64,000 nucleotides of DNA, taken from contig URDY01000001.1 of the NCBI GenBank assembly GCA_900546665.1, positions 186,001 to 250,000 on the forward strand, read 5' to 3'. The notes below the pieces were generated by a model that saw only the letters and a list, made by a program, of their open reading frames with translations, was not told the origin of the DNA and ran no database searches. Position numbers and translations under genes: made by a program. This stretch comes from an uncultured Paraprevotella sp. GTDB taxonomy: Bacteria > Bacteroidota > Bacteroidia > Bacteroidales > Bacteroidaceae. Positions 16,608 through 26,390 of the stretch are shown here, in pieces (position 1 is the first letter of the stretch; each line of letters opens with the position of its first letter).

Positions 16608-17498
16608 TTATTTTACTTTTATCCGGTCAAATCCTTCACCGTAAACTCCTACTACGTTACTTTGTGAAACAAATGCATTAGGATCAATATGATTGATCAG
16701 ACGGAATATATTGATTCCTTCATTTTTTTTAGCCAGGACTACCAGCACATGACAAGGTTCTTTGCTGTACCAGCCTTCCCCATTCAATACGGTGACACCA
16801 CGATCCAGCTTGGTATTGATGGCTTCGGCTATTTCTTCATATTTCTTTGAAAAAATGAGAAATTGTACGGATTGACGGGCACTGTTCATAAAATAATCCA
16901 GCATCAGCATGGAAATGATAAGAATAGCGAATCCGAAAACGACTTTCTGAAGATCGTGAAATACAAAATAACAGGATGACACGATAATGATGTCGCAGTA
17001 CATCAACATTCGTCCAAGAGTAATATCCTTGTATTTATTGACAATTGCTGCGATGATATCGGTACCTCCCGTACTACCGTTGTTGAGGAATATGATTGCC
17101 AGTCCGATACCTTGCATGCAACCACCCAATACACAAGCCATAAAAGCTTGATCTCCAAGAATGCATGGGAATTTTCCCTGATCGTCTTTAATGACTTCCT
17201 GCAGAAATCCCAGCATGAAGGTCAATGCAGCAATACCTACAATGGTTTTTATGCAGAATCTGAATCCCAGTTCCTTGATAGCAGCAATAATCAGTACGCA
17301 GTTGACCAAAAGGTATGTGTATTGTACGGGAAATCCAGTAGCATAGAAAATCAATGCAGCAATACCTGAAAGTCCGCCGGTTGTGATTTGATAAGGCAAG
17401 ACAAAACATGTAAATCCTACAGCATAAATAGTAATGCCTAAAAGCAGGCCAAGATAATCTTTGCTTTCCTGCCAGATGTATTTTCTTGAATATTTCAT
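16608..17498 (-). CDS. YitT family membrane protein (second copy)
   Basis: A 296-residue protein with five or six membrane segments in the first 190 residues (DUF161 repeats, for example YAVGFTCFVLPYQITTGGLSG and [20 protein letters not shown]) and a soluble C-terminal DUF2179 domain (VTVLNGEGWYSK, NIFRLINHIDPNAFVSQS). Function is unknown; transport is often proposed. It overlaps the stop of the upstream yitT gene by one base (TAATG) and is clearly its paralogue, matching along the whole length. Confidence 0.92.
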   Translation of the reverse strand: MKYSRKYIWQESKDYLGLLLGITIYAVGFTCFVLPYQITTGGLSGIAALIFYATGFPVQYTYLLVNCVLIIAAIKELGFRFCIKTIVGIAALTFMLGFLQEVIKDDQGKFPCILGDQAFMACVLGGCMQGIGLAIIFLNNGSTGGTDIIAAIVNKYKDITLGRMLMYCDIIIVSSCYFVFHDLQKVVFGFAILIISMLMLDYFMNSARQSVQFLIFSKKYEEIAEAINTKLDRGVTVLNGEGWYSKEPCHVLVVLAKKNEGINIFRLINHIDPNAFVSQSNVVGVYGEGFDRIKVK

Positions 17499-18424
17499 TA
17501 TTTGATTTTTATAGAGTTGAATCCGTTGCCATAAACACCTTCTGCCCTACTCTGTGATACGAAGGCTTCCGGGTCTACTTCATGAATCATACGTAAGATA
17601 TGTATGGCTTCATTTTTATGTACGATGGTAATCATGACTTTGATAGGTGTGTGGGTATAATAACCTTCACTGTCCCATACTGTTACTGAATGGCAGGTTT
17701 CGTTGATGATCCGGTCGCTGAGCATCTGGTATTTCTTTGTGAAAATAATGAATTGCACATCTTGCCTTGAACTGTTTACAACCATATCCAGGGTATAATT
17801 CATTACAACAAGAGCAACATAACCGAAGACGACCATACGCCAGTCATTGAAGAAAAAATAACAGGAAGAAATGGTGACCAGATCAATATATAAAAGGACA
17901 CGTCCAAGACTGATATTTCGATGTTTGTTGACTACGGCGGCAATAATATCGGTACCTCCTGTACTACCGTTACTTACGAAAACAATTCCTATGCCGAATC
18001 CGCAGAGAATGGCGCCTAAAATACAGGCCATGGAATCTTGTCCAGGTCCAAGTATTTGTAGAAACTGTCCCTTGTCATCCTTCATCATGTTCTGGGCTAC
18101 GTCCAGAAAAAAGGAAAGCATAAAAATGGCATAAGTCGTTTTGATGACAAAACGGTATCCCAGTTCGCGTAGAGCCAGTAGAATAAGTACAACGTTGACA
18201 ATACAGAATGTAAGCTGAATGGGAATATCCGTCAGATAGTAAAATATGGCACACATACCTGTCAGTCCGCCTGTGGTCATTTTATAAGGTAGCAAAAAGG
18301 CGGCCCATCCGATAGCGTAACTTATTAAACCCACATTGATGGCCAGAAAGTCTTTCATTTCGGTCATCAATGTGTGTTTGTTTAATTTTTGTTTTTGTAA
18401 CTGTTCAAGTTTATCTTTGATCAT
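17498..18424 (-). CDS. YitT family membrane protein (first copy)
   Basis: Same architecture as the following gene: membrane segments with [20 protein letters not shown] and [20 protein letters not shown], then a DUF2179 domain ([29 protein letters not shown]). At 308 residues it has an additional Lys/Gln-rich cytoplasmic start. It begins inside the leuS stop (ATGA overlap at 18421-18424), so it is translationally coupled to leuS. The tandem pair looks like a local gene duplication that has diverged. Confidence 0.92.
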   Translation of the reverse strand: MIKDKLEQLQKQKLNKHTLMTEMKDFLAINVGLISYAIGWAAFLLPYKMTTGGLTGMCAIFYYLTDIPIQLTFCIVNVVLILLALRELGYRFVIKTTYAIFMLSFFLDVAQNMMKDDKGQFLQILGPGQDSMACILGAILCGFGIGIVFVSNGSTGGTDIIAAVVNKHRNISLGRVLLYIDLVTISSCYFFFNDWRMVVFGYVALVVMNYTLDMVVNSSRQDVQFIIFTKKYQMLSDRIINETCHSVTVWDSEGYYTHTPIKVMITIVHKNEAIHILRMIHEVDPEAFVSQSRAEGVYGNGFNSIKIK

Positions 18425-21261
18425 TTCAGTACGATGTTGACAATACGTTTGGGAACGATAATAATCTTGACTATATTTTTCCCTTCAGTGTATTTTTGTG
18501 TCTGTTCGTCTGCCAGAACGGCTTTTTCTATTGTTGCATTGTCCGCATCGGCAGCGAAATTCATCGTAAAACGGGTTTTACCGTTAAAAGAGATACTCAT
18601 GGTCACATTGTCCTCGGTCAGATAAGCTTCATTGCATTCCGGCCATTGAGCATCGCATACGCTGTTTTCGTGTCCGGCTGCATGCCAAAGTTCTTCGGCA
18701 ATATGTGGTGCAAAAGGAGCCATCAGAATAACCAAAGTATCAAGTATTTCCTTGTTATGACATTTCAGTTGTCCAAGTTCGTTGACACAAATCATGAAAG
18801 CACTGATTGCTGTGTTATAAGAGAAAGATTCAATGTCTGTTGTCACTTTCTTTATCAGTTTATGCAATGCCTTCAATGCTTTTTTGTCTGCTTCCTCTTT
18901 TTCTGTCGGAAGGAACTGTCCGTCACGGCTATAGTAAAGCGCCCAGAATTTTTTAAGGAAACGATGACAGCCATCTATACCATTAGTATCCCATGGTTTG
19001 CTTTGTTCGACCGGTCCAAGGAACATTTCATAAAGACGAAGAGTATCTGCACCGAATTTTTCTACAATCAAGTCTGGATTGACCACATTGAACATACTCT
19101 TACTCATCTTTTCAATGCTCCAACCGCAGATATATTTACCGTCTTCAAGGATGAATTCAGCATTCTGATATTCAGGACGCCAGTTCTTGAAGGCTTCAAT
19201 ATCAAGAACATCTCCTGAAACGATATTCACATCTACATGCAATGGAGTCGTGTCATACTGGTCTTTCAGATTAAGTGAAACAAACGTATTGGTATCTTTA
19301 ATACGATATACAAAGTTGCTTCTACCCTGAATCATACCTTGGTTAACCAGTTTCTTGAAAGGTTCTTCCGTACAGCTATAGCCATAATCGTGGAGGAATT
19401 TGTTCCAGAAACGGCTGTAAATAAGGTGACCGGTAGCGTGTTCTGTACCACCTACATAAAGATCTACATTTTGCCAGTAGGCATCAACTTCAGGAGCGAC
19501 AAGGGCTTTGTCGTTATGTGGATCCATATAGCGAAGATAATAAGCAGAACTTCCTGCAAATCCCGGCATGGTATTCAATTCAAGCGGGAAAATAGTCTGG
19601 TTATCAATACGTGAATTTTCAGTGATACAATTGTTGACTGTATCCCAAGCCCATTTGGTTGCGTGTCCGAGTGGTGGTTCTCCGGTTTCTGTCGGTAAGA
19701 ACTTGCTCACCTCCGGCAGTTCAAGAGGCAGACAGTTTTCAGGAATCATATAAGGCATTCCGTCTTTGTAATAGACTGGGAACGGTTCTCCCCAATAACG
19801 CTGACGACTGAAGATTGCATCACGCAAACGATAATTCACTTTGACGCGGCCCAAATGGTGTGTCTTGACATATTCTTTGGTTGCAGCAATGGCTTCTTTA
19901 ATAGTCAGTCCGTTGAGTGAAAAATCGATATAAGGTTTTACGCCTTCACGTGGTGAATTGGTTACAATACCTTCTTTAGCATCGAAACTTTCTTCACTGA
20001 CATCGCATCCTTCGACAAGTGGAATGATAGGCAGATTAAAGTGGCGTGCAAAAGCATAGTCACGACTGTCATGTGCCGGTACAGCCATAATAGCACCAGT
20101 GCCGTAACCTGCCAATACGTAATCACTGATCCATACAGGTATGGCATCACCCGTAAAAGGATTGATTGCGTAAGATCCAGAGAACACACCGGTTACGCGT
20201 CTGTCTGAAATACGCTCACGTTCGGTACGTTTTTTGGTAGCTTCAAGATAGGCTTCCACCTCTACCCTACGGTCGTCTGTTGTCATTTCTTCCACCAGCG
20301 GACTTTCTGGAGCAAGTACCATAAAAGTCACACCAAACATGGTATCCGCACGTGTAGTGAAAATAGTGAATTCCTTGTCACTGTCTTTGATTCTGAAATT
20401 GACTTCCGTACCTTCTGAACGTCCGATCCAGTTACGTTGGGTTTCCTTAAGGGCATCTGTCCAGTCTATAGTGTCCAGTCCGTCCAATAGTCTTTGTGCA
20501 TAAGCGCTGACACGCAGACACCATTGACGCATTTTTTTCTGTACGACCGGATATCCTCCACGTTCTGAAACGCCGTCTACTACTTCATCATTTGCCAATA
20601 CGGTACCAAGTTTCGGACACCAGTTGACCATGGTTTCACCCAAATAGGCAATACGGTAATTCATAAGAGTTTCCTGTTGCTTGCGTTCGTCCATGGCCTT
20701 CCATTCTTCTGCCGTGAAGGATAATTCTTCGCTGCAAGCTACATTCAGTCCTTCTGTACCTTGTTTTTCGAAAGCAGCAATCAGTTCGTTAATCGGTCGG
20801 GCTTTATTGCAGTCATTACAATAATAGCTGTTGAACATCTTTTGGAAAGCCCATTGTGTCCAATGGTAATATTCAGGATCACAAGTTCTTATTTCTCTAT
20901 CCCAATCAAACGAAAAACCGATTTTATCCAATTGTTCCCGGTAACGTTTGATATTGGCAGTTGTTGTGATGGCCGGATGTTGTCCGGTTTGTATGGCATA
21001 TTGTTCGGCCGGCAAACCATAAGCATCGTAGCCCATCGGGTTGAGAACATTATATCCCTGTAACCGTTTGTAACGGGCGTAAATGTCTGAGGCTATATAA
21101 CCCAGCGGGTGTCCTACATGCAAACCTGCGCCGCTAGGATAAGGGAACATGTTCAATACATAGAATTTTTTTCTTCCGGCGTCTTCTGTCGTTTTATAAG
21201 TTTTGTGATCAATCCAGTACTGGCGCCATTTTTGTTCAATGTCTCTGAATTTGTATTCCAT
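18421..21261 (-). CDS. leuS: Leucyl-tRNA synthetase
   Basis: Charges tRNA-Leu. 946 residues, class Ia. The HIGH motif reads HVGH at residues 48-51 in [17 protein letters not shown], and KMSKS is intact ([12 protein letters not shown]). The CP1 editing domain is present ([16 protein letters not shown] and [16 protein letters not shown], whose Asp gates editing), followed by the anticodon-binding domain and the C-terminal tRNA domain. Bacteroidetes-style insertions (near [19 protein letters not shown]) make it longer than E. coli LeuRS. It heads the five-gene minus-strand operon. Confidence 0.98.
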   Translation of the reverse strand: MEYKFRDIEQKWRQYWIDHKTYKTTEDAGRKKFYVLNMFPYPSGAGLHVGHPLGYIASDIYARYKRLQGYNVLNPMGYDAYGLPAEQYAIQTGQHPAITTTANIKRYREQLDKIGFSFDWDREIRTCDPEYYHWTQWAFQKMFNSYYCNDCNKARPINELIAAFEKQGTEGLNVACSEELSFTAEEWKAMDERKQQETLMNYRIAYLGETMVNWCPKLGTVLANDEVVDGVSERGGYPVVQKKMRQWCLRVSAYAQRLLDGLDTIDWTDALKETQRNWIGRSEGTEVNFRIKDSDKEFTIFTTRADTMFGVTFMVLAPESPLVEEMTTDDRRVEVEAYLEATKKRTERERISDRRVTGVFSGSYAINPFTGDAIPVWISDYVLAGYGTGAIMAVPAHDSRDYAFARHFNLPIIPLVEGCDVSEESFDAKEGIVTNSPREGVKPYIDFSLNGLTIKEAIAATKEYVKTHHLGRVKVNYRLRDAIFSRQRYWGEPFPVYYKDGMPYMIPENCLPLELPEVSKFLPTETGEPPLGHATKWAWDTVNNCITENSRIDNQTIFPLELNTMPGFAGSSAYYLRYMDPHNDKALVAPEVDAYWQNVDLYVGGTEHATGHLIYSRFWNKFLHDYGYSCTEEPFKKLVNQGMIQGRSNFVYRIKDTNTFVSLNLKDQYDTTPLHVDVNIVSGDVLDIEAFKNWRPEYQNAEFILEDGKYICGWSIEKMSKSMFNVVNPDLIVEKFGADTLRLYEMFLGPVEQSKPWDTNGIDGCHRFLKKFWALYYSRDGQFLPTEKEEADKKALKALHKLIKKVTTDIESFSYNTAISAFMICVNELGQLKCHNKEILDTLVILMAPFAPHIAEELWHAAGHENSVCDAQWPECNEAYLTEDNVTMSISFNGKTRFTMNFAADADNATIEKAVLADEQTQKYTEGKNIVKIIIVPKRIVNIVLK

Positions 21262-21303
21262 TGTCTGTTATGAATGATTTTGTTTGTTTTTAGCTACCTG
21301 TAA

Positions 21304-21326
21304 GGCCGTCTGTTAAAGGGACGGCC
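21304..21326 (-). promoter_or_regulatory. Hairpin in the leuS 5' leader
   Basis: GGCCGTC and GACGGCC form a 7-bp GC-rich stem with a 9-base loop, inside the predicted leuS leader and about 45 bases before the start codon. No T-run follows and no T-box features (specifier, anti-terminator) are visible. Confidence 0.4.
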
Positions 21327-21349
21327 GGAAACCGTGATAAAACAGTTTA

Positions 21350-21357
21350 CAAAGATA
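21350..21357 (-). promoter_or_regulatory. -7 promoter box (TATCTTTG) for leuS
   Basis: Exact TAnnTTTG on the minus strand; implies a leader of about 85 bases that contains the 21304-21326 hairpin. Confidence 0.55.
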
Positions 21358-21515
21358 ATGAATTTAATAAGGCGAAGTCTCATTTTTTATTAAATTGTCA
21401 TTGCTAAAATCTACATTCTACAGGAAAATAATCCTTATTCCTTGATTTAAATCAAGAAAATGCTCTTAAAACAGATAATGTCCGATAAGTTTTTTTTTGA
21501 AATAAAAGTATGTTA

Positions 21516-21523
21516 TACCTTTG
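21516..21523 (+). promoter_or_regulatory. -7 promoter box (TACCTTTG) for the candidate ncRNA
   Basis: Exact TAnnTTTG. A T-rich TTTG-like -33 element lies at about 21492-21499. Confidence 0.6.
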
Positions 21524-21529
21524 CATCGT

Positions 21530-21745
21530 CGTTAAGACAATAAGACAAAATTCAAAAAACATCGTGAGATGTGAAGGTATTAGAAGAAGGTAAAAAAGAT
21601 TGTTTAAGTTTAAGGAAAGAAATTAATACACAACGTATTATAGAAAAAGCAAAATAGTTCGTTCTGTTATAGAAGTAAGTTTGAGAGATTAAAGATTTGT
21701 TCTTCGGGGTCGCTCCTCAGTGATGAGGAAAGTCCCCTTTCTTGT
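21530..21745 (+). ncRNA. Candidate free-standing structured small RNA, about 215 nt
   Basis: A complete transcription unit without an open frame: promoter box at 21516-21523, a structured body, and an intrinsic terminator at 21706-21749; mutS then has its own promoter box at 21792-21799. Two hairpins carry the same GTGA (GNRA-type) loop: ACATC-GTGA-GATGT at 21559-21572 and TCCTCA-GTGA-TGAGGA at 21714-21729. The latter sits within a larger GGGG/CCCC stem. The middle is purine-rich (GAAGAAGG, AAGGAAAGAAA). I cannot assign it to a known family: it lacks the core of RNase P, and 6S-like folding could not be tested by eye. A long mutS leader is the alternative. Confidence 0.55.
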
Positions 21746-21769
21746 TTTTAAAAAGGCTGTCTCCTTTTT
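21706..21769 (+). terminator. Tandem terminator-like hairpins after the candidate ncRNA
   Basis: Hairpin one is GGGGTCGCTCCTCA-GTGA-TGAGGAAAGTCCCC (21706-21737) with internal mismatches, followed by TTTCTTGTTTTT. Hairpin two is AAAAAGG-CTGTCT-CCTTTTT (21750-21769), followed by GTTT. Confidence 0.65.
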
Positions 21770-21791
21770 GTTTCGAATAAAAAATAAGTTG

Positions 21792-21799
21792 TATTTTTG
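21792..21799 (+). promoter_or_regulatory. -7 promoter box (TATTTTTG) for mutS
   Basis: Exact TAnnTTTG 31 bases before the mutS ATG and downstream of both terminator hairpins, separating mutS from the upstream RNA. Confidence 0.55.
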
Positions 21800-21830
21800 T
21801 TTTAGATACACTAAATAAAGAATAAGAGTT

Positions 21831-24452
21831 ATGGCAAAAGAAGGGTTAACCCCAATGATGAAACAGTTTTTTGATTTGAAAGCCAAACATCCTGATGCTA
21901 TTATGCTGTTCAGATGTGGCGACTTTTATGAAACCTACTGTCAGGATGCTGTAGTAGCTTCGGAAATATTGGGAATAACTCTGACTAAGCGAAATAACGG
22001 AGGAAAGAATGGTGATCCTATAGAGATGGCCGGATTTCCGCATCATGCATTGGATACTTATTTGCCCAAACTGATCAGAGCGGGTAGGAGGGTGGCTATT
22101 TGTGACCAGCTTGAAGATCCTAAACTGACCAAGAAACTGGTAAAACGTGGTATCACAGAACTTGTGACCCCCGGGGTGGCCATGAGTGACAATGTGCTTA
22201 ACAATAGAGAAAATAACTTTTTGGCAGCCATACATTTTGGTAAGAACCAGTGTGGTATATCATTTCTTGATATCAGTACCGGAGAATTTTTAATTGCAGA
22301 AGGTCAGGAGGAATATATTGATAAACTGTTAGGAAATTTCATGCCAAAAGAGGTTCTTTATGAAAGAGGACTGAAAAATAGATTTGAAGGATGTTTCGGT
22401 ACAAAATATATTACATTTGAACTGGATGACTGGGCGTTTAATGAACATACGGCCAATGAGAAGCTGCTGAAACATTTTGAGGTACATAATCTTAAAGGAT
22501 TCGGTATAGAGCAATTGAAATCCGGAATTGTAGCTGCAGGAGTGATTTTACAGTATCTGGAACTTACCCAGCACCAGCAGATCGGTCATATAACGTCCAT
22601 CTCCAGAATAGAAGAAGAACGTTATGTAAGATTGGATAAATTTACGGTCAGGAATCTCGAAATCATCCAACCTTTGAATGACGGAGGTATTTCATTACTT
22701 GACGTTATAGATAAAACAATAACTCCCATGGGAGCCCGTATGTTGCGTCGTTGGCTGATGTTTCCTCTTAAGGACAGGCTTATGATAGAAAATCGGTTGG
22801 ATATAGTCGATTATTTTTTTGGTAAACCGGACTTTCGTGAATTGGTTTCGGATCGTTTACAGCAAATGGGTGATCTTGAGCGTATTATATCTAAAGTATC
22901 TGTTCGTAGAGTATCTCCACGTGATGTTGTACAGTTGAAAATTGCTTTAAAAGCTTTGGAGCCAATCAAGAATGCCTGTGAAAAGGCAAAACATAAAGGA
23001 TTGCAGAAGTTAGCTGCGCGAATGCAATTATGTGAAACCATACGTGACAGAATAGAGCATGAAGTTCGTGATGATGCTCCTTTTTTAGTCAACAAAGGGG
23101 GAGTGATTGCAGATGGCGTAAATGCAGAACTTGATGATTTGAGAAATGTGGCTTATAAAGGAAAAGATTATCTTCTTCATATTCAGCAACGTGAAATGGA
23201 ACGTACTGGTATACCCAGCCTGAAAATATCCTATAATAACGTATTTGGATATTATCTGGAAGTTCGTAATACCCACAAAGAAAAAGTACCGGCAGATTGG
23301 ATAAGAAAACAGACATTGGCCAATGCTGAGCGTTATATAACGCAGGAACTGAAAGAGTATGAAGAAAAAATTCTTGGTGCAGAGGATAAAATATTGGTTC
23401 TGGAAAACAGGCTTTTTGAAGAGCTGGTAGATGATTTGGCTTCTTATACCTCTGCAATACAAACAGATGCACATTTACTGGCTCAGTTGGACTGTTTGCT
23501 TTCTTTTGCGTCTACTGCGGATGAAAATCATTATGTCCGTCCTCAAATTGCCGATGATGAGACATTGGATATTGTAGGAGGGCGGCATCCGGTTATAGAA
23601 CAGCAGATGCCTGCAGGTGAGCATTATGTAGCAAATGATGTTCGTCTGGATACCGATAATCAGCAGATTATTATTATTACAGGACCTAATATGGCCGGTA
23701 AGTCGGCTTTGTTACGCCAAACAGCATTGATAACTCTGATGGCTCAGATTGGAAGTTTTGTACCGGCAGAATCGGCTCATGTAGGTATTGTGGATAAGAT
23801 ATTTACAAGGGTAGGGGCAAGTGACAATATATCAGTGGGTGAAAGTACATTTATGGTAGAAATGACTGAAGCTGCCAGTATATTGAATAACATATCTTCC
23901 AGAAGCCTGGTTCTTTTTGATGAATTAGGACGTGGTACGTCTACGTATGACGGTATCAGTATTGCATGGGCTATTGTGGAGTATATCCATGAAAATAAAA
24001 AGGGGAGAGCCCGTACTCTTTTTGCTACTCATTATCATGAATTGAATGAGATGGAAAAACTATTTTCACGTATTAAAAATTATAATGTATCTGTACGTGA
24101 AGTAGGACAAAAGGTTATTTTTCTGAGAAAACTGGAAAGAGGTGGAAGCGAGCATTCTTTTGGTATACATGTAGCCCGTCTGGCCGGTATGCCTAAAAGT
24201 ATTGTTTTCCGTGCTGGGGAGATTCTCAAGGATTTGGAATCTGCCAACAGCAAGGGAATGACAACGGATTTTATACCTTCCGGTAAACCGGAAAGCAAAG
24301 AGGAAGGTTATCAGCTGAATTTCTTTCAGTTGGATGATCCAGTCTTATGTCAGGTTAGAGATGAAATATTGAATATAGATGTGAATAATCTCACTCCGTT
24401 AGAAGCATTAAATAAACTCAATGATATTAAACGGATAGTGAAAGGCCGTTAA
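21831..24452 (+). CDS. mutS: DNA mismatch repair protein MutS
   Basis: Recognises base mismatches and small loops, then recruits MutL. 873 residues, full-length. The mismatch-reading Phe-X-Glu is present in GDFYE (G30-E34; F32 and E34). The connector and lever domains follow, then the ATPase: Walker [13 protein letters not shown], signature region [11 protein letters not shown], Walker [17 protein letters not shown] and [10 protein letters not shown]. The beta-clamp/tetramer tail is short. The gene is monocistronic by its promoter box and ends 16 bases from a convergent GH43 gene. Confidence 0.98.
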   Translation: MAKEGLTPMMKQFFDLKAKHPDAIMLFRCGDFYETYCQDAVVASEILGITLTKRNNGGKNGDPIEMAGFPHHALDTYLPKLIRAGRRVAICDQLEDPKLTKKLVKRGITELVTPGVAMSDNVLNNRENNFLAAIHFGKNQCGISFLDISTGEFLIAEGQEEYIDKLLGNFMPKEVLYERGLKNRFEGCFGTKYITFELDDWAFNEHTANEKLLKHFEVHNLKGFGIEQLKSGIVAAGVILQYLELTQHQQIGHITSISRIEEERYVRLDKFTVRNLEIIQPLNDGGISLLDVIDKTITPMGARMLRRWLMFPLKDRLMIENRLDIVDYFFGKPDFRELVSDRLQQMGDLERIISKVSVRRVSPRDVVQLKIALKALEPIKNACEKAKHKGLQKLAARMQLCETIRDRIEHEVRDDAPFLVNKGGVIADGVNAELDDLRNVAYKGKDYLLHIQQREMERTGIPSLKISYNNVFGYYLEVRNTHKEKVPADWIRKQTLANAERYITQELKEYEEKILGAEDKILVLENRLFEELVDDLASYTSAIQTDAHLLAQLDCLLSFASTADENHYVRPQIADDETLDIVGGRHPVIEQQMPAGEHYVANDVRLDTDNQQIIIITGPNMAGKSALLRQTALITLMAQIGSFVPAESAHVGIVDKIFTRVGASDNISVGESTFMVEMTEAASILNNISSRSLVLFDELGRGTSTYDGISIAWAIVEYIHENKKGRARTLFATHYHELNEMEKLFSRIKNYNVSVREVGQKVIFLRKLERGGSEHSFGIHVARLAGMPKSIVFRAGEILKDLESANSKGMTTDFIPSGKPESKEEGYQLNFFQLDDPVLCQVRDEILNIDVNNLTPLEALNKLNDIKRIVKGR

Positions 24453-24468
24453 TCGGGTGGGGGATATG

Positions 24469-25461
24469 TCAGGGTTTATATTCCTTGCCTACTATGATTT
24501 TATCACCGGAATCATCAACTTCGAACAAATGAGGAACACGATGATAATGGCCATTAATATCCTGATGACTATGTACTGACATCAATAATTTACCTTCAAA
24601 AGTGCGGAAAAGCATGCCATGTCCGAAATTTGGAGGAGTAATGGGGTTCTTTTCTTGTATCCATGGTCCATCCAGTGTACCGCTTTCCGAATAAGCAACG
24701 CCTTGTGTATAAACATCATAAATCCAGCTAGTCCATATCATGCCAAGTTTGCCGGTTTGTGTTTTGAAAAGATAAGGTCCATCCGTAACACGGTTAGGCA
24801 CAATTTTACCGTTAAGTCGTTCGCGACTCCATGGTGAATCGCTGGCACGGAATAGTATCTTGCCTTCACCTAAAGTACCACTCAAATCTGGTTTAAGTTC
24901 TATCTTTTCAATAGTTCCGTTCCAGTTTTGCAACCATTCATGGCAATATACCATATAAGGTTTGTCATTGGTGTCAATCCATAAGGTGCCGTCAAGAGTA
25001 GCCTTTTCAGCAGGTAAATATTTTGGGTCTGCCATAGGGCGATAAGGTCCTTCTGCCTTATCGCTGACCAATACGTGACAGGCTCTTCGTTCTATATTAT
25101 TACCCCGGTAATGGTCAATAAGTGTATTCTTATTGGTAAAAGTTGCAAAATAGTAATATTTGTCATGATAATAATGCAACTCTGCAGCCCATATCATCGG
25201 TTGTTCACCCATCCACGATTTGCTGTCCGTTTCGGCTACGGTGAAAGGTCCTTCCCAATATTTAAGATCTTTGCTCTTCCATAGCTTACCTCCGGTTCCG
25301 GTCATATAATAGAGGTGTGTTTGAGGATCGGGTAAAATACAGGGATCACTGAGTACAATAGAATCCAATGGAACTATGGAAACGGTATTTTTTGAAGGTT
25401 TCTGTGGTAAGCAAAATGAGCAGATAAGCAGGCTGTATAGCGTTAATAAAAGTCTTTTCAT
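24469..25461 (-). CDS. Glycoside hydrolase family 43-like secreted enzyme
   Basis: A 330-residue five-bladed beta-propeller enzyme with a signal sequence (MKRLLLTLYSLLICSFCLPQ). The first catalytic aspartate lies in LSDPCILPDPQTHLYYMTG, and the pKa-modulating aspartate in EKATLDGTLWIDTNDKPYM. The expected general-acid position reads VTDGPYLFKT, an Asp in place of the EGP glutamate of canonical GH43 members; I believe some Bacteroidetes subfamilies share this, but cannot confirm it here. Likely acts on arabinose- or galactose-containing glycans in the periplasm. No SusCD neighbours; a -7 box lies at 25520-25527. Confidence 0.82.
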   Translation of the reverse strand: MKRLLLTLYSLLICSFCLPQKPSKNTVSIVPLDSIVLSDPCILPDPQTHLYYMTGTGGKLWKSKDLKYWEGPFTVAETDSKSWMGEQPMIWAAELHYYHDKYYYFATFTNKNTLIDHYRGNNIERRACHVLVSDKAEGPYRPMADPKYLPAEKATLDGTLWIDTNDKPYMVYCHEWLQNWNGTIEKIELKPDLSGTLGEGKILFRASDSPWSRERLNGKIVPNRVTDGPYLFKTQTGKLGMIWTSWIYDVYTQGVAYSESGTLDGPWIQEKNPITPPNFGHGMLFRTFEGKLLMSVHSHQDINGHYHRVPHLFEVDDSGDKIIVGKEYKP

Positions 25462-25519
25462 ACGTAAACGATTTAAGTTAAAAGATGAACAATCGTCTGT
25501 TCAGGTCATTTCTTAATTG

Positions 25520-25527
25520 CAAATATA
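25520..25527 (-). promoter_or_regulatory. -7 promoter box (TATATTTG) for the GH43 gene
   Basis: Exact TAnnTTTG on the minus strand, about 60 bases upstream of the start. Confidence 0.5.
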
Positions 25528-25632
25528 GTTATACTTTTTTTTATATCACAAGAATCTTTATTAAAGAACGTGTATTATCATTAATAGATTGGAATAAAAA
25601 AATAAAAATTTGTATTGATTACAATTTTTTTC

Positions 25633-25640
25633 TATTTTTG
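25633..25640 (+). promoter_or_regulatory. -7 promoter box (TATTTTTG) for tpx
   Basis: Exact TAnnTTTG 29 bases before the tpx ATG. Confidence 0.55.
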
Positions 25641-25669
25641 TTGCAAACATTTTAAAGTAAGAAAATACA

Positions 25670-26173
25670 ATGGAAAAAGTAACTTTTTTAGGTACCGAGG
25701 TACATACTCAAGGCAATATGCCGGAAATAGGAATACAAGCACCAGATTTTACTGTAGTAAAAGGTGACTTAACAGAGATCAAATTAAGTGACTTTCGTGG
25801 AAAAAAGGTGATATTGAATATATTTCCTAGTTTGGATACTCCAGTATGTGCCATGTCAGTCCGTAAGTTTAATGAAGCTGCAGCTTCTTTGGATAATACT
25901 GTTATTTTGGCTATTTCCATGGATTTGCCTTTTGCACAGGAACGTTTCTGTACAACAGAAGGTATTAAAAATGTAATTCCGGTTTCACTTTTCCGTAGTC
26001 ATGATTTTCCAGCTTCTTATGGTTTGATATTGGCAGACGGACCTTTAGCAGGATTAACTGCACGTGCAGTGTTATTAATTGACGAAAAGGGAATGGTTGT
26101 TTATAAGGAATTGGTTCAGGAAATTACTACAGAACCCGATTATTCTAAGGTTCTGGATATTTTGAAAGATTAA
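25670..26173 (+). CDS. tpx: Thiol peroxidase (Tpx-type peroxiredoxin)
   Basis: Reduces peroxides using thioredoxin. 167 residues, the usual length. The peroxidatic cysteine C60 is in SLDTPVCAMSVRKFNE, the resolving cysteine C94 in AQERFCTTEGI, the atypical 2-Cys pattern of the Tpx subfamily. It has its own promoter box and a strong terminator, so is monocistronic. Inducibility by oxidative stress is known for relatives, but no operator is visible. Confidence 0.96.
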   Translation: MEKVTFLGTEVHTQGNMPEIGIQAPDFTVVKGDLTEIKLSDFRGKKVILNIFPSLDTPVCAMSVRKFNEAAASLDNTVILAISMDLPFAQERFCTTEGIKNVIPVSLFRSHDFPASYGLILADGPLAGLTARAVLLIDEKGMVVYKELVQEITTEPDYSKVLDILKD

Positions 26174-26190
26174 ATATTATTATAAAACAG

Positions 26191-26228
26191 GCCGGAATTA
26201 CACTGTGTAAAAGTGAATTCCGGCATTG
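26191..26228 (+). terminator. tpx terminator
   Basis: GCCGGAATT-ACAC and GTGAATTCCGGC form a strong stem (arms 26191-26203 and about 26212-26224) around an A-rich loop. The T-run after it is weak (ATTGTT). Confidence 0.65.
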
Positions 26229-26390
26229 TTACAAGCAGAATAATTATCATATCGGTTTTTCAAATTTATTCTTAATTGTCCATATAAAAATAGATGGCCG
26301 AAATGATTTTCTGTCGGTTCTTATCTCAGATTCTTTTTATTGTTTTATTTGTAGATATCCAGCGGAATCTATTTGTTTTTTAGAGTAAAT

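Noticed and set aside
21725..21735. GAGGAAAGTCC, identical to a conserved RNase P RNA segment
   Set aside because: The rest of the RNase P core is absent and the segment is the 3' arm of a terminator-like hairpin.
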